NCBI RefSeq assembly: GCF_021440195.1
Contig: NZ_JAJTSZ010000002.1
Span: 992,001-1,056,000, forward strand
Reading direction: 5' to 3'
Length of the DNA: 64,000 bases
Source of the DNA: Dyadobacter sp. CY356
Lineage (GTDB): Bacteria; Bacteroidota; Bacteroidia; Cytophagales; Spirosomataceae
Positions 8,715 to 16,687 of the stretch are shown piece by piece. The translations under genes and the position numbers were made by a program. Below the pieces are notes generated by a model. It was not told the DNA's origin. It did no database searches and saw nothing but the letters and a program-made list of their open reading frames with translations. How positions within the stretch are numbered: the stretch's first letter is position 1; every line of letters starts with the position of its first letter.

Positions 8715-9137
8715 TCAGGCCAGGTCTTCCTGATCTTTATAACCCTGCGTGATTTCAATAATATTGCCTTCGGGATCTTTGAGCCAGACCGTTTTCCAGC
8801 CGGGAATCACATCGTCAAAATGAAGAGGACCAAGCGTTATAACCGCGTCAGAACCCATTTCTTCCAGTTTTGCTTCCACATCATCCACACTAAAAGCGAA
8901 GTGACGCAGACCGGGGTAGTGCGGGCCGTCGGCTTCTTCCATCGGGCAAGGACGGTTTTCTTCCGGAGGGAAAACTTCAAAGTAAAAACCGTGGTCATCT
9001 TTGAGGAATACCAGTTCTGCATCATCGCCGAGGCTGATCACACGAGCTCTTTTAAACCCAAAATGTTTTGCATAAAAAGCTTCGAATTTTGCGAGATTTT
9101 TTACTGTCACCGCCAAATGAAAAAAGGATGTTTTCAT
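8715..9137 (-). CDS. VOC family (glyoxalase/bleomycin-resistance fold) protein
   Basis: I start the protein at the ATG at 9137 (MKTSFFHLAVTV), because the longer reading would overlap the preceding gene and adds a non-family N-terminus. The roughly 140-residue product is a two-module beta-alpha-beta-beta-beta vicinal-oxygen-chelate domain. FFHLAVTV contributes the first metal His, LRHFAFSVDDVEAKLEEMG begins the second module, and DPEGNIIEITQ supplies the last metal Glu. Members act as glyoxalase I, dioxygenases, isomerases or resistance proteins. The gene begins 4 bp after a DJ-1 family gene, and DJ-1 proteins can be glutathione-independent glyoxalases. Reactive-aldehyde handling is thus an attractive but unproven role. 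Confidence 0.85.
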   Translation of the reverse strand: MKTSFFHLAVTVKNLAKFEAFYAKHFGFKRARVISLGDDAELVFLKDDHGFYFEVFPPEENRPCPMEEADGPHYPGLRHFAFSVDDVEAKLEEMGSDAVITLGPLHFDDVIPGWKTVWLKDPEGNIIEITQGYKDQEDLA

Positions 9138-9141
9138 GGTT

Positions 9142-9720
9142 TCAGTATTTAGTCGATTCAGATAAAATCTCAATAATTTTCTTCGCGAAAAGATGGGCAT
9201 GTCCGCCTGAACGGCCGGTTACCAAATCCCCATCAACGACTACATCTTCATTGGTATATATCGCTCCATAAGCTTTTGCATCTCCGATCAGATTGTTGTG
9301 GCAAACCAGTTTTTTACCCTTTACCAGTTCCGTAGCCGGTGCTGTCAGCCACAAACCGTGACAGATTATTCCTTTCAGAATGCTTTCTTCTGCAAATGCA
9401 CGTTTAAGAAATTCGGTCGCCGGTGGAATTTTTTCGACATCTTCGGTATAACGAAGACGGTCTGAAACCATACCTGAGGGAACAATGATTGCACTGTAAC
9501 TGCGTAATTCTTCATCGCTCATGTTTTCAAAAGATTCCCAGCAATCCATAGGAACTTTGTATTCATGACCGGTAAAAGTAATTTTATCATTTCCCCATAG
9601 CCGGGATAAAAAATGGATCTCTGCGCCTTCTTCGGGAAAGCGGTATTTGTAATAGAAAATTTCGTTTTCGAAGTAATCGGCTTCAAAGAGAATTCCGATT
9701 TTTTTACCGGCAAGTTTCAT
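9142..9720 (-). CDS. DJ-1/PfpI family protein (GATase1-like)
   Basis: The 192-residue protein has the DJ-1/PfpI flavodoxin-like fold. KKIGILFEADYFENEIFY includes the Glu usually found near the nucleophile, AIIVPSGM is the central strand, and the nucleophile elbow GIICHGLW contains Cys120 followed by His. Family members include proteases, amidases, chaperones and glyoxalase III-type deglycases, so the substrate cannot be assigned. Position in a run with a VOC protein, a ThDP enzyme and a GMC oxidoreductase suggests aldehyde or keto-acid chemistry. A second, more distant DJ-1 member is encoded at 13953-14780. Confidence 0.85.
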   Translation of the reverse strand: MKLAGKKIGILFEADYFENEIFYYKYRFPEEGAEIHFLSRLWGNDKITFTGHEYKVPMDCWESFENMSDEELRSYSAIIVPSGMVSDRLRYTEDVEKIPPATEFLKRAFAEESILKGIICHGLWLTAPATELVKGKKLVCHNNLIGDAKAYGAIYTNEDVVVDGDLVTGRSGGHAHLFAKKIIEILSESTKY

Positions 9721-9746
9721 ATTTTGTATGTTGAGGAGTGTAAAAA

Positions 9747-10139
9747 TTAAGCCAAAGTACCGTCTGGGTGCTGCACCATACCAGCAAAGTGAATGGCGAT
9801 TTTCCCATCTTTCAAAACCCAGCTATCTGCGAAACGCATTTCACTTTTTTCTCCTCCAACGGTCATTGTGATCTGCTCTGTGATCATTAACGTTTCCGGG
9901 TTTTCTGTTTCTGCCCAAAAAACAATGTCAGTTTCCAGGCCGTCGATTCCCAAAATTCCCTGCATATGTTCTTTCACCTGCTCTCTTCCCTGATAAATAA
10001 CAGGAGATTTTGAGAAGCTGCTGATCAGTGTGGCGTCGTCGGTATATTGATCCAAAAGCGCTTCGATATTCTTATCCAGAATATGCTGAATATGCTCCTT
10101 GTACATTTTGCCCAGTTTGGTATCCGGTACGTTTTTCAT
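9747..10139 (-). CDS. SnoaL/NTF2-like fold protein
   Basis: The 130-residue product has the NTF2-like cone fold pattern: helix YKEHIQHILDKNIEALLDQYTDDATLIS, then FSKSPVIYQGREQVKEHMQGILG, then alternating beta strands ending in WVLKDGKIAIHFAGMVQHPDG. Such proteins often act as small hydrolases, isomerases or cyclases using a pocket His/Asp, or as ligand-binding subunits. No signal peptide is present. It is one of five NTF2-fold genes within 7 kb in the same direction. Confidence 0.75.
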   Translation of the reverse strand: MKNVPDTKLGKMYKEHIQHILDKNIEALLDQYTDDATLISSFSKSPVIYQGREQVKEHMQGILGIDGLETDIVFWAETENPETLMITEQITMTVGGEKSEMRFADSWVLKDGKIAIHFAGMVQHPDGTLA

Positions 10140-10238
10140 CTTTTCAGGATTTTAAAAAAGTGGTTTTTTCAGTATGAACATGGACCTGCCTGTCGTTGAC
10201 AGATCCTGCTCTAACGTTGAGTAAATGCAAATTCCAGG

Positions 10239-10661
10239 TTATAGCGTTGCCGAGCCTTCGTGGTATTCCAGGCCGTCAACGATATATTTTGTGATGATCG
10301 CCTTGTCTCCCTGAGCCTTCACTTCCCAGGTTTGAAATGCGTCACATTTGATTCTTTTGCTATAAGCCTCCGGGGCATTCCATACACTGGCCTCCCATTG
10401 CACCACCACTTTTACCGTAGCCGTATCGCCTGTTATTACCGGTTCCACCACTTTTACCGTGTGTACTTCATCAAAGAAAATACGGATCACACGCTGAAAC
10501 CAGCCTTCAAAACCAGCATATCCATACACTGTCGCTTCCGGAAAAACCATTTCCAGTTCTTTGTCGGCCAAGTGTGGCAATACTTCAACCATCGGCACGT
10601 GAACGTCCAGTTTTTTATACCATTCGGTTGCTAATTCCTTTATTGATTCCTCAGTAAGCAT
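10239..10661 (-). CDS. SnoaL/NTF2-like fold protein
   Basis: The 140-residue protein shows the NTF2-like layout, with a helical N-terminus (ELATEWYKKLDVHVPMVEVLPHL) and later beta strands TVKVVVQWEASVW and FQTWEVKAQGDKAIITKYIVDGLEYHEG. It diverges from the neighbouring SnoaL proteins and lacks their shared GLLQQLG tail, so it may belong to a different NTF2 subfamily. The 99-bp gap to the next gene downstream is among the longer ones in this run. No catalytic assignment is possible from sequence alone. Confidence 0.7.
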   Translation of the reverse strand: MLTEESIKELATEWYKKLDVHVPMVEVLPHLADKELEMVFPEATVYGYAGFEGWFQRVIRIFFDEVHTVKVVEPVITGDTATVKVVVQWEASVWNAPEAYSKRIKCDAFQTWEVKAQGDKAIITKYIVDGLEYHEGSATL

Positions 10662-10693
10662 CGCTTCTAAATTTTATGTTTGGATAAAAATTT

Positions 10694-12226
10694 CTATTGA
10701 TTGGTATAATCTTCCAGGATCAGGTCAGCAGCTTTCGCACCGATTACAAAACTGGAAGCCACTGTATTTCCGCTGGTTACGGTTGGCATTACGGAAGCAT
10801 CTGCTACACGTAAGCCTTTTATTCCATGCACTTTTAATCTTGGATCGACTACGGCAAGGGGATCTTTTCCAATTCTGCAAGTACCGGCCGGATGCCATAG
10901 GGTTGAGCTTTGTGTCCGGATGTAATCTGTGATATCAGCTTCTCCCGGCGCAATTTCTCCTCCGCTTAATTCCTGAAAAGTTGGCGTTGCTGCAAGATTT
11001 CGCACAAGCTCAACCGCTTTTTTCAATACTTCCAGATCAGCTTCTTTTTCAAGATAATGTGGATCAATAACAGCCGGTTCAAGCGGATCTTTGGATGATA
11101 ATGTTACCTCTCCCCTGCTTTCAGGCTGAACGAGAATCGGGAGGAAAATACAGATTGGTCCTCCAAAATCCGGTAAGAGCGGTGCTAAGGGTCCTGGCAA
11201 ACTTGGTGTGAAATTCAACTGCAAATCCACCAGTCCGTCATCTTTTTTTGTATTGACAAAAAGTACGTTTCCTGTCAAAAGCGTTGTCTCCGGCATTTCA
11301 ATTTTGGAACGAAAAACCATAGGCAGCTGCAAATGATCCTGAAGGTTTTTACCAACACCTGGCAGATCAACCACCACTTCAATATCCAAAGTTTTCAATT
11401 CAGCAGCCGGTCCTATTCCGGAAAGCAAAAGCAGTTTTGGTGAAGCAAGTGCACCTGCCGAAATGATCACTTCTTTTGAAACAAAAACCTGATTTTTAAT
11501 TCCGCTGATAATATATTCGATACCAACGGCAGTGCCGTTTTTAATAATGATCTTAGTGGTCTGGCAACCGGTTAGAATCGTTAGGTTTTCGCGATCAAAA
11601 ACCGGATCAAGAAAAGCAGAAGCACCGCTATCGCGTTTGTCATTTTCGGTAATATGAAATTGAAGTAAACCTGCACCATTTTCCTGACGGGCACCGTTAT
11701 AATCCCAATCAGGCCCGTCATAACCCAATTCCATCGCCCCTTTCAGAAAATGTTCTGAACGCATTACATCGTCCGGACAGTCACGGATTGACAATTCTCC
11801 ATCCATTCCATGCAATTCAGAAGCTCCGTTTTCAAAGTTTTCCAGCTTAATAAAATATGGCAAAAGATCTTCATATCCCCAGCCATCAGCGCCTTGTGCT
11901 TTCCAGGTTTCAAAATTTCCCGGATTGCCCCGCACGTACATCATCGCATTGATTGAAGAACTTCCTCCCAGAACTTTCCCCTGATTAATGACAATCGAAC
12001 GATCCGCTAATCCGGGCTGATTTGTTGTTTTTAACGCCCAATCCAGTTCAGAAAACCATAGACTCACAAAACCGCCAGGATCCTTAATGGCAGGGTTTTG
12101 ATCCGCGCCACCAGCTTCGACAAGCAAAACCTTGTTGGCCGGATCAGCACTCAGGCGATTTGCCAGCACACTTCCAGCCGCACCAGCGCCCACGATGACA
12201 TAATCGTATTTAGAATCAGAATCCAT
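10694..12226 (-). CDS. GMC family FAD-dependent oxidoreductase (choline dehydrogenase-like)
   Basis: The 510-residue protein begins with the FAD Rossmann motif DYVIVGAGAAGSVLANRLS (8-26), with the ribose-binding LLVEAGG following. The GMC signature GKVLGGSSSINAMMYVRG lies at about 88-105. The C-terminal catalytic block has LWHPAGTCRIG with the active-site His and VTSGNTVASSFVIGAKAADLI with the paired Asn. It should oxidise an alcohol to an aldehyde or ketone with FAD; the acceptor is unknown. There is no signal peptide or Tat motif, so it is probably cytoplasmic. It lies 30 bp downstream of the ThDP enzyme, which could consume or produce the same carbonyl compound. Confidence 0.92.
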   Translation of the reverse strand: MDSDSKYDYVIVGAGAAGSVLANRLSADPANKVLLVEAGGADQNPAIKDPGGFVSLWFSELDWALKTTNQPGLADRSIVINQGKVLGGSSSINAMMYVRGNPGNFETWKAQGADGWGYEDLLPYFIKLENFENGASELHGMDGELSIRDCPDDVMRSEHFLKGAMELGYDGPDWDYNGARQENGAGLLQFHITENDKRDSGASAFLDPVFDRENLTILTGCQTTKIIIKNGTAVGIEYIISGIKNQVFVSKEVIISAGALASPKLLLLSGIGPAAELKTLDIEVVVDLPGVGKNLQDHLQLPMVFRSKIEMPETTLLTGNVLFVNTKKDDGLVDLQLNFTPSLPGPLAPLLPDFGGPICIFLPILVQPESRGEVTLSSKDPLEPAVIDPHYLEKEADLEVLKKAVELVRNLAATPTFQELSGGEIAPGEADITDYIRTQSSTLWHPAGTCRIGKDPLAVVDPRLKVHGIKGLRVADASVMPTVTSGNTVASSFVIGAKAADLILEDYTNQ

Positions 12227-12256
12227 AACTTTATATAGAGGAGGGATTTAAGATTT

Positions 12257-13963
12257 TTATTGCGCACAGTTGGTTACTACCCAATCTGTTTTATAGTTTC
12301 CTTCTAAAACAAGATCGATCAAAAAAGGCTTATCATCGGCCAGCATCCGGTCAATCGCTGCCGGAATATCTTCTTCTTTTTCGACCCGGACTGCATCAAC
12401 ACCAAGTGATTTAGCCAGTAAATCAAAGCGTATCACAGGGTAAGAAAGGTCAAAAGGTAAAGGCTGGTTATGACCCTGAATTTCTCTTTCCTTCCAATAG
12501 ACATCGATGTTCAATTGAAGCAATTTGTAAGAACCATTGTTACAGACTACAAACTTCACCCCGGTATTATGACGCACCGCAGACCAAAGCGCCTGGATGG
12601 TATACATACTACCGCCATCTCCGGAAAATCCAATTACTGTTTTATCAGGATTGGCCATTTTAGCACCGATCGCTCCCGGAAAACCTACTCCAAGGGAGCC
12701 TCCGCGCGTTGCGAAATAATGTCCCGGAATTGTTGGCGGAATGTATCGGGTTACCGGTGGAGAATTGGTTAAGGCTTCATCAAAGATGATCGCATCAGAC
12801 GGTAATTTCTCTGACAGCACCGCAGCGAACTGAGACATATGGAGTGGAGATTTTCCAACCTGATCCAGATCAGCTTTCTTTTCTTTTGCCAGTTTTTCGG
12901 CTTTCAAATCACCGATTTCTTTTGCTCTTGCAGCGGCGGCAGATCTTTGTTCATCTGTGATTAATTCTTCAATAGCGTCCGCCAGTTCTTTCAGCGAAAG
13001 CTTTGGATCGCTCACGATGCCAAGATCAACGCGGTGATTTTTAGCGATTTCATAAGCGTTGAGATCTATATGAATTACCTGCGCATCAGGAGCATAAATA
13101 TCATCAAGCCCAGGAAAAACCTCCGGCATCATGTAGGTTCCGACAATGAGATTTACATCTCCTTTTTGGGTAATCGGAAGACTAAACTCACCAAACATAT
13201 GGCCTGTGGAACCCTGATAAAGCGGATGTGTATTATCCATTACCAGATCTCCAAACTCAACACCATACACCTCTGCACCAAGCAGTTCCGCAACTTTTGC
13301 CAGTTCAACTGTTGCTCCCGAATAGGCCACACCATCGCCTACGAAGATCATAGGCTTTTTGGCCGCGAGCATTATTTCGGCGGTCTGAATAATGAGTTCG
13401 TCAGCCGGTGCCACGCGTGTTGAAGGGATGGAGGTTGGGAAAACCGGCTCATCATTTATTTCATCCAGAATGTCCATCGGAAGACAGACATAAACCGGAC
13501 CCATCGGTGGTGTCGCAGCAATTTTTATCGCTCTTCTCAAAGTCCGCAAAACAGATTTTGATGAAGTTACCATTGTGGAAAATTTCGTTACCGGTGCCAT
13601 CATGCCCACCAGATCGTTGGCCATCTGGGCATCCATGTTCAGATATTTCACCCCTGCATCCGAGCCGATTACGACAAGTGGCGCATGACCACGTTTTGCC
13701 TGATAAATCGCCCCGACTGCATTTCCAATTCCGGGTGAGCTGTGCAGCTGAACCAGCGTTGGCTTTTGCGTTGCACGCGCATACCCGTCACCAGCCATGA
13801 CGGCAATGGTTTCCTGAAGGGTCAGAATGTATTTCATTTCCGGATATTCGGCCAGTGCGTCAAGGAAACCTTGCTCCACCGTACCGGGGTTTCCGAACAT
13901 ATGATCCATCCCGTCAGCCAGGAATTGTTCAATTATTTTCTGATTTCCGGTTTTACCAGCCAT
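12257..13963 (-). CDS. Thiamin diphosphate-dependent enzyme, benzoylformate decarboxylase-like
   Basis: The 568-residue protein has the three-domain ThDP decarboxylase/acetolactate synthase layout. FGNPGTVEQGFL (23-34) and Glu51 in LQETIAVMAGDGYA form the PYR half-site, and the Mg-ThDP motif runs from GDG at 448-450 to NN at 475-476. By eye it resembles benzoylformate decarboxylase. It keeps the His of QLHSSPGIGN (His74), has Thr28 where that enzyme has an active-site Ser, and shows no obvious equivalent of the second catalytic His. The likely reaction is decarboxylation of a 2-keto acid or carboligation of aldehydes. The N-terminus overlaps the upstream DJ-1 gene by 11 bp, so the two should be translationally coupled. 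Confidence 0.88.
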   Translation of the reverse strand: MAGKTGNQKIIEQFLADGMDHMFGNPGTVEQGFLDALAEYPEMKYILTLQETIAVMAGDGYARATQKPTLVQLHSSPGIGNAVGAIYQAKRGHAPLVVIGSDAGVKYLNMDAQMANDLVGMMAPVTKFSTMVTSSKSVLRTLRRAIKIAATPPMGPVYVCLPMDILDEINDEPVFPTSIPSTRVAPADELIIQTAEIMLAAKKPMIFVGDGVAYSGATVELAKVAELLGAEVYGVEFGDLVMDNTHPLYQGSTGHMFGEFSLPITQKGDVNLIVGTYMMPEVFPGLDDIYAPDAQVIHIDLNAYEIAKNHRVDLGIVSDPKLSLKELADAIEELITDEQRSAAAARAKEIGDLKAEKLAKEKKADLDQVGKSPLHMSQFAAVLSEKLPSDAIIFDEALTNSPPVTRYIPPTIPGHYFATRGGSLGVGFPGAIGAKMANPDKTVIGFSGDGGSMYTIQALWSAVRHNTGVKFVVCNNGSYKLLQLNIDVYWKEREIQGHNQPLPFDLSYPVIRFDLLAKSLGVDAVRVEKEEDIPAAIDRMLADDKPFLIDLVLEGNYKTDWVVTNCAQ

Positions 13964-14780
13964 AACGAGTCAGACCTTTATCCAGTACGTTTACAAACTG
14001 ATCGCCAAACTCAAATGAACATTGCAATGAGCGGGCAGTGATGAATGGATAATCAACAATAACCGAAGTTTCTTTTCCAAAATTTCCGTGGTATTTGCCT
14101 TCTGGTCCAACCGCGTCAGAAAGAATATATTCCAAAACATAAGGCGGTGGCCCCATATTCAAATCTGTGTGCAGGAATCCGGTTCCGTCGTGATAATCGT
14201 ATTCGATACAGTGGCCAGTCACATGTTTTCCTTTGATGATGGAATCTCTCTCGTTGAAATCACGGGCAAAAACAAGTGGCGCAACACCATAGCAAATTCC
14301 CGCTACCGGCATATTTTTCTTATAAAACCCAAGGATAAGATCATGAACACGCTGATTATTAACCATGTCAATAATCGGTCCGCTGCCTCCTACCAAAAGA
14401 ACAGCTGCATATTCTTCCGTAATTTTATCCTGCGCAACTTTCAGATCAGCATAATATTTTTCAAATGCTCTTAGAAAATCAGGCGTTGAAAAATATGGTC
14501 GCTGTGGAATAACCTCAGATAGATTTTGTCTTGTTTCCAACCGGTTTGTAGCTTCAAAAGCAATCACTTTTTCTGCTGCGAGCGGCGTGGTAACACAGGT
14601 GCCAAGCGGAGGATCCACATACGTAGTGTCGTAACTTGGTGGCAAGGCTTCTGCTTTTTTTCCGTTTGGCGTGATAAATTCCACGGTATATCCCGCAGCT
14701 TCCAATTTTTCAAGAGGGCCAACAAGTTCTATTCCCCAATAACCATACTCGGAAAGAACTGCTAATATTTTCTTAGACAT
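13953..14780 (-). CDS. DJ-1/PfpI family protein (Hsp31-like, long form)
   Basis: The 275-residue protein is a type-1 glutamine-amidotransferase-like DJ-1 member. KKILAVLSEYGYWGIELVGP is the first strand with its acidic residue, AAVLLVGGSGPIIDM is the central strand, and AGICYGVAPLVFA holds nucleophile Cys163 in an elbow. It carries an insertion (about 55-120) absent from the 192-residue paralogue at 9142-9720, as in Hsp31/glyoxalase III-type proteins. Its last codons overlap the ThDP enzyme gene by 11 bp. Substrate unknown; a role protecting against or processing reactive carbonyls fits the neighbours but is inference. Confidence 0.85.
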   Translation of the reverse strand: MSKKILAVLSEYGYWGIELVGPLEKLEAAGYTVEFITPNGKKAEALPPSYDTTYVDPPLGTCVTTPLAAEKVIAFEATNRLETRQNLSEVIPQRPYFSTPDFLRAFEKYYADLKVAQDKITEEYAAVLLVGGSGPIIDMVNNQRVHDLILGFYKKNMPVAGICYGVAPLVFARDFNERDSIIKGKHVTGHCIEYDYHDGTGFLHTDLNMGPPPYVLEYILSDAVGPEGKYHGNFGKETSVIVDYPFITARSLQCSFEFGDQFVNVLDKGLTRYGW

Positions 14781-14867
14781 AACACTGATGTTTGAAATAT
14801 GGGTTAACTAATTCAAGTCTTTCGTCAAATAATTAATAACGATATTTATTATACGTAATATCGATTA

Positions 14868-15308
14868 TCAGTTAGCACCGGGAGGTGGCGGTACCACACC
14901 AAGCTGCTGCAACAAACCCAGCTCATCTACATTTGCCCAACGTTCAGCTATTTTTCCGTCTGCCAGACGAACGGTTGTGGTTCCGGTCATTGAGATATGT
15001 TTTCCACTTGGCGGCATTCCCATAATTCCCTGCGTATCGGTTCCGTTCAGTCTCCATCTGTGCACCACTTTGTCATTTGCAAAAATGGCGTCTTCGATAC
15101 TGATCGCTGCATCAGGCATACCGCCACGGAACATGCCAACGATATGTTTAAAGCTCCCGGAACCTGGTTCGCTTACTGTTTTGCCACCAACCTGAGAATG
15201 ATCGATAGCATCTTCTGACAATAAATCTTCACGAATTACACCTGTATTCCAGGCAGTTTCAAAAAATTCAACGCAGATTGCATTGTTTTGTTCGGCAGTA
15301 TAAGACAT
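14868..15308 (-). CDS. SnoaL-like ester cyclase family protein
   Basis: I use the ATG at 15308 (MSYTAEQNNAICVEFF) because it begins exactly where family homology starts; the longer reading to 15371 would add a non-conserved leader. The roughly 146-residue protein has the SnoaL/ester-cyclase pattern: CVEFFETAWNTG, a DHSQ segment, KHIVGMFRGGMPDA, HRWRLNGTDTQGIMGMPPSGKHI, and the tail GLLQQLGVVPPPPG. In polyketide cyclases the buried His/Asp catalyses aldol ring closure. No polyketide synthase is visible here, so the substrate is likely a smaller carbonyl compound. Confidence 0.82.
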   Translation of the reverse strand: MSYTAEQNNAICVEFFETAWNTGVIREDLLSEDAIDHSQVGGKTVSEPGSGSFKHIVGMFRGGMPDAAISIEDAIFANDKVVHRWRLNGTDTQGIMGMPPSGKHISMTGTTTVRLADGKIAERWANVDELGLLQQLGVVPPPPGAN

Positions 15309-15374
15309 GGTTTTTTCTTGATTAAAAGGGTTGTTGTGGTCTTTTAAAATATTTTGTAGGCTCCAAACCAATCT

Positions 15375-15788
15375 TTATTGAAGCACTTTCAGTTGTTGTA
15401 ACAATCCAAGGCTGTCCTGAGCCACCCACATTTCAACGATCTTATCATTTTCGATACGGAATATGTCAATCCCCAGATCGGTTACTTTTATGCTTGTCGT
15501 TTCACGACCAAGGAAAGTTCCAGTGTTTGTGGCTTCATAAGACCAGCGGCTAACCACCTTGTCGCCTTCGGCCAGCTCGTCATGAAGTGTAAAGTGCACA
15601 TCAGGAAATGCGATCAGCGCAGTTTCAAACCAGATTCTCAGCGTTGCGGGTTTATGCGCCTGGCCCTGTGGAAAATGAAAAACAACATTTTCGATAGCAA
15701 TTTCATCCAGCACTTCAATCCGCTTCTCGTTCCAGAGCTCGAACCAGTAGCGACGAATAATCGCCTTGTTTTTTTCTAATTCTGACAT
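15375..15788 (-). CDS. SnoaL-like (ester cyclase family) protein
   Basis: The 137-residue protein has an N-terminal helix with RRYWFELWNEKRIEVLDEI, a beta-strand segment HFTLHDELAEGDKVVSRWSYEATNTGTFLG, and a tail ending DSLGLLQQLKVL. It is plainly homologous to the adjacent 14868 and 15824 products, which share a D/E-x-LGLLQQLG-like C-terminus. The 66-bp gap downstream and 35-bp gap upstream suggest one transcript. Function within the SnoaL family is undetermined. Confidence 0.82.
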   Translation of the reverse strand: MSELEKNKAIIRRYWFELWNEKRIEVLDEIAIENVVFHFPQGQAHKPATLRIWFETALIAFPDVHFTLHDELAEGDKVVSRWSYEATNTGTFLGRETTSIKVTDLGIDIFRIENDKIVEMWVAQDSLGLLQQLKVLQ

Positions 15789-15823
15789 AACATTGATATT
15801 TTAAAAAAGAGGAGAATAACAGA

Positions 15824-16687
15824 TCAGGATGGTATAGCGCCAAGTTGCTGCATCAAACCGAAATCGTTTTCGTTGACATGAACAGAGAATATTTTCCCAT
15901 TCTTAATTGTAAAAATATCAATGCCATAATCGATCAGATGATGTCCGGAAGCAGGTACTCCAAGGAATTCTCCCTGATGTGTCCCGGCAATACTCCATCG
16001 CGAAGCCACTTTGTTGCCTTCCGAAGTCTGGCGCATTACAGTGAATTTGATGTCCGGGAAAGCATTGTGCAGATACTTAACAAATTCTGTAAAAGCTTCG
16101 TAACCCTTAATAGGCTCAGGTTGTGTTGGAATTATAAAGGCGAATTCAGGATCGAGAATCTCTTCAATCACTTCCAGTTTTCCCTGGCTCATGATTTCGT
16201 CAAAATAACGGGTGGCCAATAATTCATTGGCAGCACGGTCTGGTTCTACTTTTTTTGTATTACTTGGCAAAACACCCAATTGCAGCATTAATCCAAGTGT
16301 ATCTTCATGACCAATTGATTCAGCAATTTTTCCGTCCTTAATCGTATGCCAGGTCATTCCGTCAATTTCAAAGAAATTTCCCGACGCTTCCACATTACCT
16401 TTAACAGTTAAAAGCGGAATTCCGGAATGTGTGCCTCCTCCAATCCAGCGCGTAATGACCCAATCATCGTTGGCAATCATTTCTTGTGGATTGATATAAA
16501 AATCGGGGAAAGCACCGTGTAACATTCCAACCAAACCTAAAAATCCGTCTGGTCCGTGAAACGGCTCCGGATGTGTCGGCAACGTAAAAATAAAATCTTC
16601 GGAGAGAATTTCATGCGCAGTTTCCGCATTCATTCCATTCATGATCTGATAAAAATAACGACGAGCAAGGGACTTGTTTGCGCTCAT
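15824..16687 (-). CDS. Two-domain SnoaL-like fusion protein
   Basis: The 287-residue product is an internal duplication. Domain 1 (about 1-142) runs from NKSLARRYFYQIMNG to TLGLMLQLGVLPSN; domain 2 (about 152-287) runs from ANELLATRYFDEIMSQG to FGLMQQLGAIPS. Each half has PTxPEPxxG, FPDxxxxxxxM and an xxRWxxxGTHxG core, so each should fold as a complete NTF2-like unit. NTF2 proteins often dimerise, and the fusion may be a covalent dimer. It is the first gene of the long minus-strand run, with a 586-bp AT-rich region upstream where the promoter should lie. Confidence 0.85.
   Translation of the reverse strand: MSANKSLARRYFYQIMNGMNAETAHEILSEDFIFTLPTHPEPFHGPDGFLGLVGMLHGAFPDFYINPQEMIANDDWVITRWIGGGTHSGIPLLTVKGNVEASGNFFEIDGMTWHTIKDGKIAESIGHEDTLGLMLQLGVLPSNTKKVEPDRAANELLATRYFDEIMSQGKLEVIEEILDPEFAFIIPTQPEPIKGYEAFTEFVKYLHNAFPDIKFTVMRQTSEGNKVASRWSIAGTHQGEFLGVPASGHHLIDYGIDIFTIKNGKIFSVHVNENDFGLMQQLGAIPS

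Noticed and set aside
9138..9200. Longer N-terminus for the VOC protein (start at 9200)
   Set aside because: It would overlap the DJ-1 gene by about 59 bp and adds residues not found in the VOC family; the ATG at 9137 fits the fold.
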